The notes under the pieces were generated by a model. That model had not been told where the DNA came from, made no database searches, and worked only from the letters and a program-made list of their open reading frames with translations. A DNA stretch of 64,000 nucleotides. Origin: Gemmatimonadota bacterium (GTDB lineage Bacteria; Gemmatimonadota; Gemmatimonadetes; Gemmatimonadales; GWC2-71-9). The stretch spans positions 248,001 through 312,000 of the forward strand of contig QHVB01000025.1 of the NCBI GenBank assembly GCA_003222195.1. Reading direction: 5' to 3'. Made by a program: the position numbers and the translations under genes. This document shows, one piece after another, positions 43,000 to 52,722 of the stretch; positions within the stretch are counted from its first letter, which is position 1; each line of letters begins with the position of its first letter.

Positions 43000-44658
43000 T
43001 CAGTACCCCGGGTTCTGGGGGTACGGGATGCTGGTGCGGTCGATCTGGATCTGCGGGATCGGTCGCAGCACGTGGAACGGCTTGATGTTGTTCTTGGCGT
43101 CGGGGTTGTACAGCCTGACCCGGCTCAGCAGGGAGTGCGTTCGCACCAGGTCGAACCAGCGCGTGATTTCGCCCGCGAGCTCGCGGGCGCGCTCGTCGAG
43201 GATGGCATCGAGCGTCAGCTGATCGACGGTCAGCTCCATCTCCGTTTCGTGTCCGGGGATGGCGGCGCGCCGCCGCACGGCGTTGATGTATGGCAGGCCT
43301 TCGGCGGGCCGGCCATCACGCATCAGCGCCTCGGCAGCGATCAGATATGTGTCGGCCAACCGTGCGACGAAGAAGTCCCGCGAGCCACGTGTCTCGTTGA
43401 TCGAGGACCTGAACGGATCGTGGAACTTGTTCAAGGACGGAAACATGTTGTCCTGGTATGGTGAGGCCTGGCCGAGGTAGGCGCGGGGTGTAAACACGGT
43501 GTACGGCTTCGTCCGCGCCAGGACGGTGTCGGCGTCCGTCGTCGAGACATAAACCGCGGTGTCGCCGAGCCCGAACTTGGGGACACCTTGCGCGTTCTTC
43601 GGGATATTCGCCGCATTGTTGGCATACCACACGCGCGTGAACTGGGCGTCGTAGCGCGAGTCCTTGGTGCGGTCGAAAAGACCCAACAGGTACCAGGTCG
43701 GCCGGAACCGCTTGAACGGACGGCCATTCGCGACGTCACGCGTCATCCCGGGCCATACGTCGTACTGCGCCAGGAAATAGAGGTGCCCACTGTTGCCGGG
43801 GCCGGTGGTCAGGGGATCGGTCGTGAACTGGATCGACCAGATGACCTCCTGATTGCGCTCGTTGGCGAAGTCGAAGACATCCTTGAAGCGCGGCAGCAGC
43901 GCGTACGGTCCCGAGTTGATCACGCGCTGGGCGTAGTCGGCCGCGTTCGTGAAGTCTCCCGCCTGCCGTTTCGATACCTCGTCGGCGGCCGAGTCGGCAT
44001 CGCGGATGCGTGTCAGGTACACTTTGGCGAGGAGATGCTGCGCCGCCCCCTTGGTCGCCCGTCCAGACTGTTTCTGAACGGCGGGAAGGTTCGCTTCCGC
44101 GTACTTCAAGTCGGCGATCATCGCATCGTACACGGAATCGACCGGGGCGCGGGTGGCCTCAGTGGTGGGACTCGTCGTCTCGTGCAGCGTCAGCGTCAGC
44201 GGCCCGTACATCTGCACCAGGTCGAAGTAGTACACGGCGCGCAGGAAGCGGGCTTCCGCCACCCGTTGGGCCTTCAGCGCCGAATCCATGACGACGACCG
44301 GCGCCTGGTCGATCGCCGCGTTGGTGGTGTTGATGGCGCGGTAGAAATCGACCCACGTGTCCTGGACAAACTGCGCGGTGGGGTTCAGCTGGGTTGTGTA
44401 GTCGTTGATGTACTTGTAACTGCCGTCGGCGCCCTTGGTGAAGATGTCGGTGCCGAACTCGGTGACCGTGAATCCTCGTTCCTGCGCGTAAAAGCTGCGC
44501 AGCGGCTCGTAGGACGCATTAACGAGGGATTCGAAGACGGCCTGCGTGCCGTAGGAGCCGGGCGTCAAGCCGGTGACGACGTCTTCATCCAGGTTCACGC
44601 ACGCGGGGAGTCCCGCCAGCAGCGCGGCGCCGACTAGAGCGATCGTGTGTTTGTGCAT
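43000..44658 (-). CDS. susD: SusD/RagB-type glycan-binding lipoprotein
   Basis: A 552-residue surface lipoprotein with the signal MHKHTIALVGAALLAGLPAC, lipidated at Cys20. Family segments include VESLVNASYEPLR-like helices, RAINTTNAAIDQAP, AEARFLRAVYYFDLVQMYG, RATKGAAQHLLAKVYLTR, and the C-terminal YLIAAEALMRDGRPAEGLPYINAVRRRA and ARELAGEITRWFDLVRTHSL. It forms the lid of the SusC channel and captures oligosaccharides. It sits 12 bases downstream of susC. Confidence 0.93.
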   Translation of the reverse strand: MHKHTIALVGAALLAGLPACVNLDEDVVTGLTPGSYGTQAVFESLVNASYEPLRSFYAQERGFTVTEFGTDIFTKGADGSYKYINDYTTQLNPTAQFVQDTWVDFYRAINTTNAAIDQAPVVVMDSALKAQRVAEARFLRAVYYFDLVQMYGPLTLTLHETTSPTTEATRAPVDSVYDAMIADLKYAEANLPAVQKQSGRATKGAAQHLLAKVYLTRIRDADSAADEVSKRQAGDFTNAADYAQRVINSGPYALLPRFKDVFDFANERNQEVIWSIQFTTDPLTTGPGNSGHLYFLAQYDVWPGMTRDVANGRPFKRFRPTWYLLGLFDRTKDSRYDAQFTRVWYANNAANIPKNAQGVPKFGLGDTAVYVSTTDADTVLARTKPYTVFTPRAYLGQASPYQDNMFPSLNKFHDPFRSSINETRGSRDFFVARLADTYLIAAEALMRDGRPAEGLPYINAVRRRAAIPGHETEMELTVDQLTLDAILDERARELAGEITRWFDLVRTHSLLSRVRLYNPDAKNNIKPFHVLRPIPQIQIDRTSIPYPQNPGY

Positions 44659-44670
44659 GGCTGTATTCCT

Positions 44671-47600
44671 CTATATGCCCAGGGTGACGCCCATCATCAG
44701 TGTCCGGTAGCTCGGCACGCCCGAGTTCAAGGCCGATTCGGGGTCCAGGCCCCTGAACTGCGTGAACATGAACGGGTCCAGGGCGCTCGCGTAGATCCGC
44801 AGCGACCGAGCCCGCATCCAGCGCAGACGCCCGGTGATCGTGTAGCCCACGGTGATGGTGCGCACCTTGATGAACGAGCCGTCCCCGTACCCCCGAATCC
44901 CCCCGTAGTCCGGATTCTCTTGCGCGGCGTTGGGGCGGGGTTCGGTGTTCGAGGGGTTGGTCGGCGTCCAGTAGTTGACGTAGATGTTGTTATAGCGCCC
45001 GGCGAGCGTGCTCTGACCTCCATTGCGGAGCGAGTCCTGCACCAGGAAGCCGAGCCGCGCCACGGCCATGACGGAGAGGTCTATCCCCTTCCAATCGAGC
45101 CGGCTGGTCACACTCGTCGTCCACCGGGGGAACGTGGTGCCGAGGATGATGCGATCGTTCTGGTCGATCTTCCCGTCGCCGTTCTGGTCGATCACGCGGA
45201 TTTGGCCGGGTCTCCGCCCGTACCGCTGTGCCTCGCCGGAAATGGAGTCCTGGATCTGCCAGATGCCGCCGAACTGGTAATCGTACGCGACGGAGATTGG
45301 ATGGCCGACGAACCACTTGTTGCCGGGGTCGCTCAGCAGGCCGCTCGACAGACGCACGATCCGGTTTCGGTTCGCGGCGGCGTTGACCTCCACGTTCCAA
45401 CGCATCCCGTGCCAGTCCTGGACGAGCAGCGTGGCGAGCGCCACTTCGACGCCGGTGTTGCGCGTTGCGCCGACGTTCTCAAGAATGTTCGAATAGCCGC
45501 TCGTCGGCGGGAGCTGGCGCTCCATAATCAAGTCGCGGGTGTCGGCCCGGTAATAGTCGATCGACCCGGAGACGCGATTGTTCGCCATCGTGAACTCGAG
45601 TCCGGCGTCCATCTGGGTCGTCTTCTCCCAACGCAAATCCGGGTTCGGCAGCGTGCCGGGACGGAAGCCGACGGCGGGCTGGTCGAGGAACGAGTACATC
45701 GTCCGCGTCAGGGACCCTTCGGTCTGATAGGGATCGATCGCGGTGTTGCCGGTGCGGCCGTAACTGGCCCGCAGCTTCAAGTCGGAGAACAGCCCGGTGC
45801 CGCGAATGAAGGGTTCCTCGGAGAGCCGCCAGGCGAGCGCCACCGATGGGAACACCCCGTACTTCTGTCCCGGCGCGAGCCGTGACGATCCGTCGACGCG
45901 ACCGCTCACCGTCAGCAGATAGCGGTCCTTGAAGGTGTAGTTGACGCGCGCCATGAACGACTGCAGCGCCCACGCCGACAGCCCACTTCCCAGCCAGTCG
46001 GGCTTCAGCCCGGACCCCAAGTCGAAGAACTTCTGATGCTCGTACGGCAGTCCCGTCACCTGCATGCTGTCGCGCTCGGTCCGCTCCTGCTGGATGCTGT
46101 AGAGTGCGGTGGCATCGACGCGGTGGTCGGTCCCGAGATTGCGGCGGAAGGTGAGGATGTTGTCGAGGGTGTAGGCGAACGTCTTGCTCTCCCACATCGC
46201 CGCGTCGGAGCTGCTGCCTTGCCACTGCTGGGTCTGCGCGCCCCGGAACTGGCCCCGCCGAGAGAACGTCAAGTCCGCGCCGAAGTTCACGCGCCAGGAG
46301 AGCGCCGGACTCAGATCGTAGCCAGCGAATAGCGTGCCGAAGAGGCGCGTGCGAATCCGGTCGTCCGTCCAGTTCTGGATGTCCGAGAGGGGGTTGACGC
46401 GTTGGCCGTCGGGGGTGGGTTTGAAAAGAATCGCGCCCGTGCTGTCGAACGCCATCCCCAAGGGGTTGTTGGTGAGCGCCTCGGTGTAGACGGGGTCGCC
46501 ACGACCCACGTTTTGCTCGGTGCGGATCAGGGAGGTCGAGCTGCCGACGCGCAGCCGCGGTGACAGTTCATGGTCGAAGTTGAGACGCATCGAGCGCCGC
46601 TCGAAATCCTGGGCCTTGACGATCCCCCGCTGCTTGAGCTGGCCGGCGGTCAGGGCGAAGTGCGTCTGGTCGCTACCGCCCGTGACGCCGATCTCATTGC
46701 TCACCTGCGCACCCTCCTGTAGCACCAGGTCCTGCCAATCCGTCCAGCGGCCAGCCTGGAGCGCTGCTAGGGTCCCGTCGGGCCCGAAGAGCTTCGCATC
46801 GGCGGAGTCGCACACGGCGACGCCCGGGGCGCACTTGTAGTTGTTGCGCGCGCGCTCGGCCTCGCGCCGGTACTCGGCGAACTCCGGACCGTTGAACAGG
46901 GGGACACGCCGGAGTGGCGCCTGATATCCGGCGTACGAGTCGTATGTGACGTTCGTCGCACCGGCGCGTCCCTTGCGCGTCGTGATGAGCACGACGCCGT
47001 TCGCGCCGCGCGAGCCATAGATCGCCGTCGCCGACGCATCCTTGAGCACTTCGATCGACTCGATGTCCCTCGGGTTCAGGTCGCCGACGCCGCCCGCCAT
47101 CGGGATCCCGTCGAGCACGTACAGGGGATCGTTCGACGCCTTCAGCGAGCGCTCGCCCCGCAGGCGGACGCGAATGCCGTCGCCCGGCTTGTTGCCGGTC
47201 GTCACGACATCCACGCCGGGCACGCGGCCCTTGATCGCTTCGATCACATTCACCTTGGGCACTTCGTGGACGTCATCGGTTCCCACCGACGCCACGGACC
47301 CCGTTACGTCGCGGCGGACCTGGGTGCCGTATCCGACCACCACGATCTCCTGGAGCGCCACGGCCAGCTGGGTCAACTGGAAGTCCGCCGTGGTAGTTTG
47401 TCCCGCCGTCACGACGACGCCCGTGACCTCTCCCAGCGCGTAGCCGATGATCTGCGCCTGCACTCGGTACGTGCCGGGCGGGACGTCGGGGATCGTGTAA
47501 CGTCCCGCCGAGTCCGCCCGGGCACTGAAGCGGGTCCCTGCCACCGTGACCCGGGTGTCCCACAAGGGGGCTCCCGTCGCCTGGGCGCGCACCACACCCG

Positions 47601-47766
47601 CGATCGTGCCCGTTTCCTGGGCTCGAGCGATTTGGAGCGGCAGCAGCGCGATGAGGGTGAGCAGAACGGCGGGGAGATGTGTTGATGAGGGGACGACCGG
47701 CCACGCGGGGATGGCATTGGACGCACTACAACACCCCAGCGCGGCTCGACGGCGAACCTGCCACAT
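44671..47766 (-). CDS. susC: SusC/RagA family TonB-linked outer-membrane receptor
   Basis: A 1031-residue TonB-dependent importer of oligosaccharides. ATG 47766 follows a clear GGAGG. The signal sequence (about 1-50) ends LLPLQIARAQ. The carboxypeptidase-regulatory-like domain spans about 52-135 (GTIAGVVRAQATGAPL, GRYTIPDVPPGTYRVQ). A TonB-box-like region and the plug follow, with IKGRVPGVDVVTTG and YGSRGANGVVLITTRKG, then a 22-strand barrel. It pairs with SusD and is divergent from the GMC dehydrogenase operon. Confidence 0.95.
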   Translation of the reverse strand: MWQVRRRAALGCCSASNAIPAWPVVPSSTHLPAVLLTLIALLPLQIARAQETGTIAGVVRAQATGAPLWDTRVTVAGTRFSARADSAGRYTIPDVPPGTYRVQAQIIGYALGEVTGVVVTAGQTTTADFQLTQLAVALQEIVVVGYGTQVRRDVTGSVASVGTDDVHEVPKVNVIEAIKGRVPGVDVVTTGNKPGDGIRVRLRGERSLKASNDPLYVLDGIPMAGGVGDLNPRDIESIEVLKDASATAIYGSRGANGVVLITTRKGRAGATNVTYDSYAGYQAPLRRVPLFNGPEFAEYRREAERARNNYKCAPGVAVCDSADAKLFGPDGTLAALQAGRWTDWQDLVLQEGAQVSNEIGVTGGSDQTHFALTAGQLKQRGIVKAQDFERRSMRLNFDHELSPRLRVGSSTSLIRTEQNVGRGDPVYTEALTNNPLGMAFDSTGAILFKPTPDGQRVNPLSDIQNWTDDRIRTRLFGTLFAGYDLSPALSWRVNFGADLTFSRRGQFRGAQTQQWQGSSSDAAMWESKTFAYTLDNILTFRRNLGTDHRVDATALYSIQQERTERDSMQVTGLPYEHQKFFDLGSGLKPDWLGSGLSAWALQSFMARVNYTFKDRYLLTVSGRVDGSSRLAPGQKYGVFPSVALAWRLSEEPFIRGTGLFSDLKLRASYGRTGNTAIDPYQTEGSLTRTMYSFLDQPAVGFRPGTLPNPDLRWEKTTQMDAGLEFTMANNRVSGSIDYYRADTRDLIMERQLPPTSGYSNILENVGATRNTGVEVALATLLVQDWHGMRWNVEVNAAANRNRIVRLSSGLLSDPGNKWFVGHPISVAYDYQFGGIWQIQDSISGEAQRYGRRPGQIRVIDQNGDGKIDQNDRIILGTTFPRWTTSVTSRLDWKGIDLSVMAVARLGFLVQDSLRNGGQSTLAGRYNNIYVNYWTPTNPSNTEPRPNAAQENPDYGGIRGYGDGSFIKVRTITVGYTITGRLRWMRARSLRIYASALDPFMFTQFRGLDPESALNSGVPSYRTLMMGVTLGI

Positions 47767-48021
47767 GGGAGACCTCCGGATGGGCGCAGAATTCCGAATT
47801 CCACTCTGCGGCGCAAAGCGCGTGCCCCGAAGTGATGCTTGTCACGAGACGGTCGCTCGTGTTGCGTTGTGGCGTTTACGCAGCACCGCATGGCGTTCGC
47901 GCCACGGGCCCGGACTCGCTCGGGCAAGCGCCGGCGCCGCGCGCGTCCGGGGACGCCCTGCGCCAGATCCCCGGGGATCTGGTCCTTTCGCATCGCGCGC
48001 AGTTACTCTATCCCGATCCGC
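47767..48021. other. Divergent intergenic region between susC and the gluconate-dehydrogenase subunit gene
   Basis: This 255-base gap must hold both divergent promoters. The only structured element I see is an imperfect inverted repeat, GTGTTGCG (47859-47866) with CGCAGCAC (47879-47886), which could be an operator. No clear -35/-10 pair stands out, and no open frame with a plausible start fits. Confidence 0.35.
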
Positions 48022-48663
48022 ATGCCGCGCCCTGACTCGACCTCGGATTCGCCCGACGCGCTGCGCACGATCGACCGGCGTGAAGCGCTGCGGCGCGCCG
48101 CACTCATGCTGGGGGGCGTCATCTCGGCGCCCGTCATCGCGGGCGTGCTCGCGGGATGCGAGGGCCGCCCGGGGCGGGGGGGAGGGGGAGGGGGGCGCCG
48201 CTCGGGCGCGCTGTCGTCCGAGCAGCTGGAGCTCGTCGCCACGATCGCCGAGCACATCCTCCCGGAGACCGACACGCCAGGGGCGCGCGCCGTGGGCGTA
48301 CACGAGTTCATCGACGCGATGCTGGCGGAGGGATACGCGGGCGAGGACCGCGCGCGATTTTTTGCCGGGCTCACGGACGTAGACGCCCGCGCGCGGGCGG
48401 CGTGCGGCCGCCCGTTCCTGGAATGCGCGCGGGTGCAGCAGCGCGCTGTGCTCGACGATCTGGACCGCGAGACATTCACCCGGCCCCTCCCGGGGCTCGC
48501 GCGCACCGAAGTCCCGTTCTTCCGCACGTTCAAGGAGCTGACGCTCGTCGGCTACTACACGTCCGAGGTCGGCGCCACGCGCGAGCTGCACCACGAGCCG
48601 GTGCCGGGGCGCTACGCCGGATGTGTGCCCCTCGCCGAGATCGGCCGGACGTGGGCGGTGTGA
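48022..48663 (+). CDS. Gluconate 2-dehydrogenase subunit 3 family protein
   Basis: A 213-residue exported small subunit. DRREALRRAALMLGGVISAPVIAGVLAGC is a Tat-like signal with a lipobox Cys, followed by a Gly-rich linker. The family domain starts LSSEQLELVATIAEHILPETDTPGARAVGVHEFIDAML and ends LTLVGYYTSEVGATRELHHEPVPGRYAGC. These subunits escort and anchor a GMC flavoprotein in the periplasm; that gene follows with a 4-base overlap. Confidence 0.92.
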   Translation: MPRPDSTSDSPDALRTIDRREALRRAALMLGGVISAPVIAGVLAGCEGRPGRGGGGGGRRSGALSSEQLELVATIAEHILPETDTPGARAVGVHEFIDAMLAEGYAGEDRARFFAGLTDVDARARAACGRPFLECARVQQRAVLDDLDRETFTRPLPGLARTEVPFFRTFKELTLVGYYTSEVGATRELHHEPVPGRYAGCVPLAEIGRTWAV

Positions 48664-50363
48664 GCCCGCGGATGGAGGAGCCCTACGACGCGATCGTCGT
48701 AGGCTCCGGCATTACCGGCGGGTGGGCAGCCAAAGAGCTCACCGAGAAGGGCCTGCGGACCCTTGTCGTCGAACGCGGCCGGCACGTCGAGCACGGCACC
48801 GGCTATGTGACCGAGTCGCTCCAGCCCTGGCAGCTGCCGCACCGCGGGCGCGGCGAGCCGGCGTCGTACGAGCGTGACTACCCTATCCAGAGCACGAACT
48901 ACGCGTTCTCCGAGGCGACGCGGCATTTCTTCGTGAGCGATCGGGAGCACCCCTACGTCACGCCCGACGCCAAGCCCTTCCGCTGGATCCGCGGCTATCA
49001 GCTGGGCGGGCGCTCTCTCATTTGGGGCCGAGCCTCGTGGCGCTGGAGCGACCTCGATTTCGAGGCGAATCTGCGAGACGGGCACGGCGTCGATTGGCCT
49101 ATCCGCTACCGCGATCTTGCGCCCTGGTACGCGTACGTGGAGCGCTTCGTGGGCGTGAGCGGTGAACGGTTGGGGCTCCCGCATCTTCCCGACGGAGAGT
49201 TCCTCCCGGCGTGGGAGATGAACTGCGCGGAGCGCGCGGTGCAGCGGGGTATCGAGCGCGCGTTCCCCGGGCGGCACATGACGATGACGCGCGTCGCGAA
49301 CCTCACGCGCGCCCACCTGGGCCGCGGGCCGTGCCAGGCGCGCAATCAGTGCGCCCGCGGCTGCAGCTTCAGCGGGTACTTCTCGAGTCTCTCGGCGACG
49401 CTCCCTGCGGCGCGGCAGACGGGCCGGCTGACGGTGGTGACCGACGCGATCGTGCACAGCGTCATCTATGACGAGCGGCGCGATCGGGCGGCGGGAGTGC
49501 GAGTGATCGACGCGAAGACCAAGGCAACGCGCGAGTACTTCGGGCGGGTCATCTTTCTGTGCGCGTCGACGCTCGCCACGGCGCAGATCCTGCTGAACTC
49601 GAAGAGCGCGCGCTTCGCGACGGGCCTGGCCAACTCGAGCGGCGAGGTCGGCCGCAACCTGATGGACCACATCTCCAAGGCGGGCGCGCGCGGGGCCGTC
49701 CCGGGGCTCGAGGACAAATACGTCTATGGCCGGCGTCCCACCGGGACGTACATCCCCCGGTTTCGCAACTTGGGCCGGTCGGGCGAAGCGAGGGTGGGGT
49801 TCCTGCGCGGCTACGGGATTCAGGCGGGGGCGAGCCGGGAAGGGTGGGCGCGCGGCGCGGACGAGCCGGGCCTCGGCGTCGAGCTGAAAGAACGGCTGCG
49901 CGAGCCGGGACCGTGGCAGATCAGCCTGCAGGGGTACGGCGAGTGCCTGCCGCGCCACGAAAACTACGTGGACTTGGACCCGGTGCGGACGGATCAGTGG
50001 GGGATTCCGCTGCTCCGCATCCAGTGCGCGTGGAGCGACAACGAGCGGGCCATTCGCGCGGACGTCAAGACGCAAGCCGCGGAGATGCTCGATCGCGCCG
50101 GGTGCCGCGACGTGGAGACGTACGACGACGACGGACCACCTGGCTTCAGCGTGCACGAGATGGGCACCGCGCGCATGGGCCGCGACCCCAAGACCTCCGT
50201 CCTCAATACGCATAACCAGGCGCACGACGTGCCGAATCTCTTCGTTTCGGACGGCGCCTGCATGGCCAGCTCGTCGTGCGTGAATCCCTCGCTCACCTAC
50301 ATGGCCCTCACGGCGCGCGCCGTGGACCACGCGGTGAACGAGCTGAAGCGCCAGAATTTGTGA
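48660..50363 (+). CDS. GMC family FAD-dependent sugar dehydrogenase (large subunit)
   Basis: A 567-residue flavoprotein from GTG 48660. The FAD motif GSGITGGW starts at residue 15, with [11 protein letters not shown] following. [21 protein letters not shown], a Cys-rich [13 protein letters not shown] and the C-terminal [20 protein letters not shown] and [18 protein letters not shown] are typical of gluconate/glucoside 3-dehydrogenase large subunits. It has no signal of its own and is probably co-exported with subunit 3. It could oxidise the C3 hydroxyl of glycosides, feeding the keto-sugar enzymes nearby. Confidence 0.92.
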   Translation: MSPRMEEPYDAIVVGSGITGGWAAKELTEKGLRTLVVERGRHVEHGTGYVTESLQPWQLPHRGRGEPASYERDYPIQSTNYAFSEATRHFFVSDREHPYVTPDAKPFRWIRGYQLGGRSLIWGRASWRWSDLDFEANLRDGHGVDWPIRYRDLAPWYAYVERFVGVSGERLGLPHLPDGEFLPAWEMNCAERAVQRGIERAFPGRHMTMTRVANLTRAHLGRGPCQARNQCARGCSFSGYFSSLSATLPAARQTGRLTVVTDAIVHSVIYDERRDRAAGVRVIDAKTKATREYFGRVIFLCASTLATAQILLNSKSARFATGLANSSGEVGRNLMDHISKAGARGAVPGLEDKYVYGRRPTGTYIPRFRNLGRSGEARVGFLRGYGIQAGASREGWARGADEPGLGVELKERLREPGPWQISLQGYGECLPRHENYVDLDPVRTDQWGIPLLRIQCAWSDNERAIRADVKTQAAEMLDRAGCRDVETYDDDGPPGFSVHEMGTARMGRDPKTSVLNTHNQAHDVPNLFVSDGACMASSSCVNPSLTYMALTARAVDHAVNELKRQNL

Positions 50364-51559
50364 GCGTTCGGCGTGCGCAGGCGCAGGTCGCCGCGACGTC
50401 GTTCCTGGCGCTGTTCGCGATCGTCGGGCTCGCGCTCTACGGCCTGCCGTTCTTTTACGACTTCATGGTGCGCGACTTCGGCTGGTCGCGCGCCCAGGTG
50501 ACCTCCGGGAACGCGCTCAGCAAGCTCCTGGTGGGACCGCTGTTCGGTTTTCTGGCCGGGTGGACGGTGGACCGCTTCGGCCCACGCCGTCTGATGGTGG
50601 CCGGAATTCTCATGGCGGGCATCGCGCTCGTCGGGCTTGGCATGATCCACACGCTCGCCGGCTTCTATCTCTTCTATCTCTTCAACGCGCTCGGCAATGT
50701 CTGCGGCGGCCCGCTCCCGAACCAGGTCTTGCTGTCGCGCTGGTTCACCGCAGCCCGCGGCCGCGCCATGGGCTTCGCTTACCTCGGCATCGGCCTCGGC
50801 GGTGCGCTGGTGCCGTTCCTCGCCGTGTGGCTGACGCGCGCGGTCGGGTGGCAAGGCGCCCTGCAGGTGCTCGGCGCGTTGATCATCATCGTCGCCCTCC
50901 CGCTGGCGCTCGTCGTCAAGGAGTCTCCAGCAGGCTCGGCTGGGCACACCCCGAGTCCCCAGCCCCTAGCCCCGAGCTCCGCTTCAATCGGTTCCGTCCT
51001 CGGTGCGCCCGCGTTTTATCTGCTCCTCGTCGGCAGCATGTGCTCGATCGCCGCGGTGGGAGGCACGAACCAGCACCTGAAGCTGTTCCTGAGCCTCGAC
51101 CACGGGTACTCACAGGCCGGGGCGGCGCAGATCGCTTCGCTCGTCCTGGCCTCGAGCCTTGTTGGCCGCCTGGGAGCCGGGTGGCTCGCGGATCGCTTCG
51201 CGAAGAAGTACGTGATGCTGCTGATCTATTTGCTCGTCGTCTCGGCGATTCCGCTGCTCTTCCTGAAGGATGCCCGCGGCACGATCTATCTGTTTGCGGT
51301 CGTCTTCGGCCTCGGTCTGGGCGGCGAATACATGGTCATCCCGCTGATGGCGGGCGAGCTGTTCGGCGTGCGCGTGCTGGGGCGCACGATGGGCGTGGTG
51401 CTCACGGGGGATGGGATCGCCGAAGCAGTCGCGCCTTGGGTCGTCGGCCGGATGCATGACGCGTCCGGCAGCTACACGAACGGCTTTCTGGCGCTCATCG
51501 GCTGCGCGCTAACCGGAGCGATCGCGGTGGCTCTGTTGCCACGCGGCGTGAGGCCGTGA
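50360..51559 (+). CDS. MFS transporter (OFA/monocarboxylate-like)
   Basis: A 399-residue 12-helix transporter starting at GTG 50360, overlapping the GMC stop. DRFGPRRLMVAG and LGMIHTLAGFYLFYLFNALGNVCGGPLPNQVLLSRWFTAARGRAMG resemble the oxalate/formate antiporter and monocarboxylate branch. The loop between helices 6 and 7 (GHTPSPQPLAPSS) is encoded by a dispersed repeat matching 22 of 24 bases with the one in exuT. It is the likely importer for the product of the following oxidoreductase/DUF993/epimerase genes. Confidence 0.9.
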   Translation: MSVRRAQAQVAATSFLALFAIVGLALYGLPFFYDFMVRDFGWSRAQVTSGNALSKLLVGPLFGFLAGWTVDRFGPRRLMVAGILMAGIALVGLGMIHTLAGFYLFYLFNALGNVCGGPLPNQVLLSRWFTAARGRAMGFAYLGIGLGGALVPFLAVWLTRAVGWQGALQVLGALIIIVALPLALVVKESPAGSAGHTPSPQPLAPSSASIGSVLGAPAFYLLLVGSMCSIAAVGGTNQHLKLFLSLDHGYSQAGAAQIASLVLASSLVGRLGAGWLADRFAKKYVMLLIYLLVVSAIPLLFLKDARGTIYLFAVVFGLGLGGEYMVIPLMAGELFGVRVLGRTMGVVLTGDGIAEAVAPWVVGRMHDASGSYTNGFLALIGCALTGAIAVALLPRGVRP

Positions 51560-52722
51560 GGATCGGCATCATCATGAACGGCGTCACCGGGCGCATGGGA
51601 TTGAACCAGCACCTCGTGCGCTCGATCGTCGCCATCCGGGAGCAGGGCGGGGTAAGGCTCGCCGGCGGCGAGCGGTTGCTCCCCGATCCGATCCTCGTGG
51701 GGCGGAGCGAGGAGAAACTGCGCGAGATCGCCGGCGCCCACGGCATCGAGCGGGTCTCGACCGACCTCGATGCCTGCCTCGCCGACCCCGGCGACGCGGT
51801 GTACTTCGACGCGACGTTGACGAGTCTTCGGGCCGATCACGTGCGGCGCGCCATCGCGGCCGGCAAGCACGTCTACTGCGAGAAGCCGCTCGCCCCCACC
51901 ACGGCGGAGGCGCTGGACCTCGCTCGGCGGGCGGAGCGCCGCCCCGTCAAGCACGGCGTGGTCCAGGACAAGCTGTTCCTCCCGGGGGTCGGCAAGTTGA
52001 AGCGGCTGGTTGACGACGGCTTCTTCGGCAGGATCCTGAGCGTGCGTGGCGAATTCGGGTATTGGGTTTTCGAGGGCGACGCCGGCGGACCGCCCCCGCA
52101 ACGCCCCTCCTGGAACTATCGCAAAGCGGACGGTGGCGGAGTCATCCTCGACATGTTCGCCCATTGGCGCTACCTGCTCGATCACACTTTCGGCGCTGTG
52201 CGAGCCGTGCAGTGCACCGGCGCGACGCACATTCCCGAGCGCGTGGACGAGCGCGGGCAGCGCTATGCGGCGACGGCAGACGACGCAGCGTACGCCACGT
52301 TCGTGCTGAAGGCTCGGCAGGGCGGGGGCGACATCATCGTCCAGTTCAACTCCTCGTGGACGGTCCGCGTCTATCGTGATGACCTGTTGCAGATCCAGGT
52401 CGACGGGACCCTGGGGAGCGCCGTGGCGGGCCTGCGCACGTGCAAGACACAGTCGCGCGCCGCCACGCCGCGCCCCATATGGAACCCCGATGTGCCGAAT
52501 ACCTTCGACTTCTATGCGCAGTGGCAAGAGGTCCCTGACTCGGGCGGGGAGCCCATAGACAACGCCTTCAAGGCGCAGTGGGAGCTGTTCCTGCGCCATG
52601 TGGCGGCGGACGGGCCGTTCCCGCACGACTTCCGGGAGGGCGCGAAGGGCGTGCAGCTCGCGGAGCTGGGGCTGCAGTCGTGGGCGGAGCGGCGGTGGGT
52701 GGATGTGCCGAGTCTGAGCTAA
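51556..52722 (+). CDS. Gfo/Idh/MocA family oxidoreductase (cytoplasmic)
   Basis: A 388-residue oxidoreductase without a signal, starting at GTG 51556 over the MFS stop. The Rossmann fold begins MRIGIIMNGVTGRMGLNQHLVRSI, an unusual loop with an extra TGRMG. HVYCEKPLAPT provides the catalytic Lys, and GGGVILDMFAHWRYLLDH is the usual substrate-binding helix. Its stop overlaps the DUF993 start (TAATG). It forms a unit with DUF993 and an epimerase-like protein. Confidence 0.93.
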   Translation: MRIGIIMNGVTGRMGLNQHLVRSIVAIREQGGVRLAGGERLLPDPILVGRSEEKLREIAGAHGIERVSTDLDACLADPGDAVYFDATLTSLRADHVRRAIAAGKHVYCEKPLAPTTAEALDLARRAERRPVKHGVVQDKLFLPGVGKLKRLVDDGFFGRILSVRGEFGYWVFEGDAGGPPPQRPSWNYRKADGGGVILDMFAHWRYLLDHTFGAVRAVQCTGATHIPERVDERGQRYAATADDAAYATFVLKARQGGGDIIVQFNSSWTVRVYRDDLLQIQVDGTLGSAVAGLRTCKTQSRAATPRPIWNPDVPNTFDFYAQWQEVPDSGGEPIDNAFKAQWELFLRHVAADGPFPHDFREGAKGVQLAELGLQSWAERRWVDVPSLS

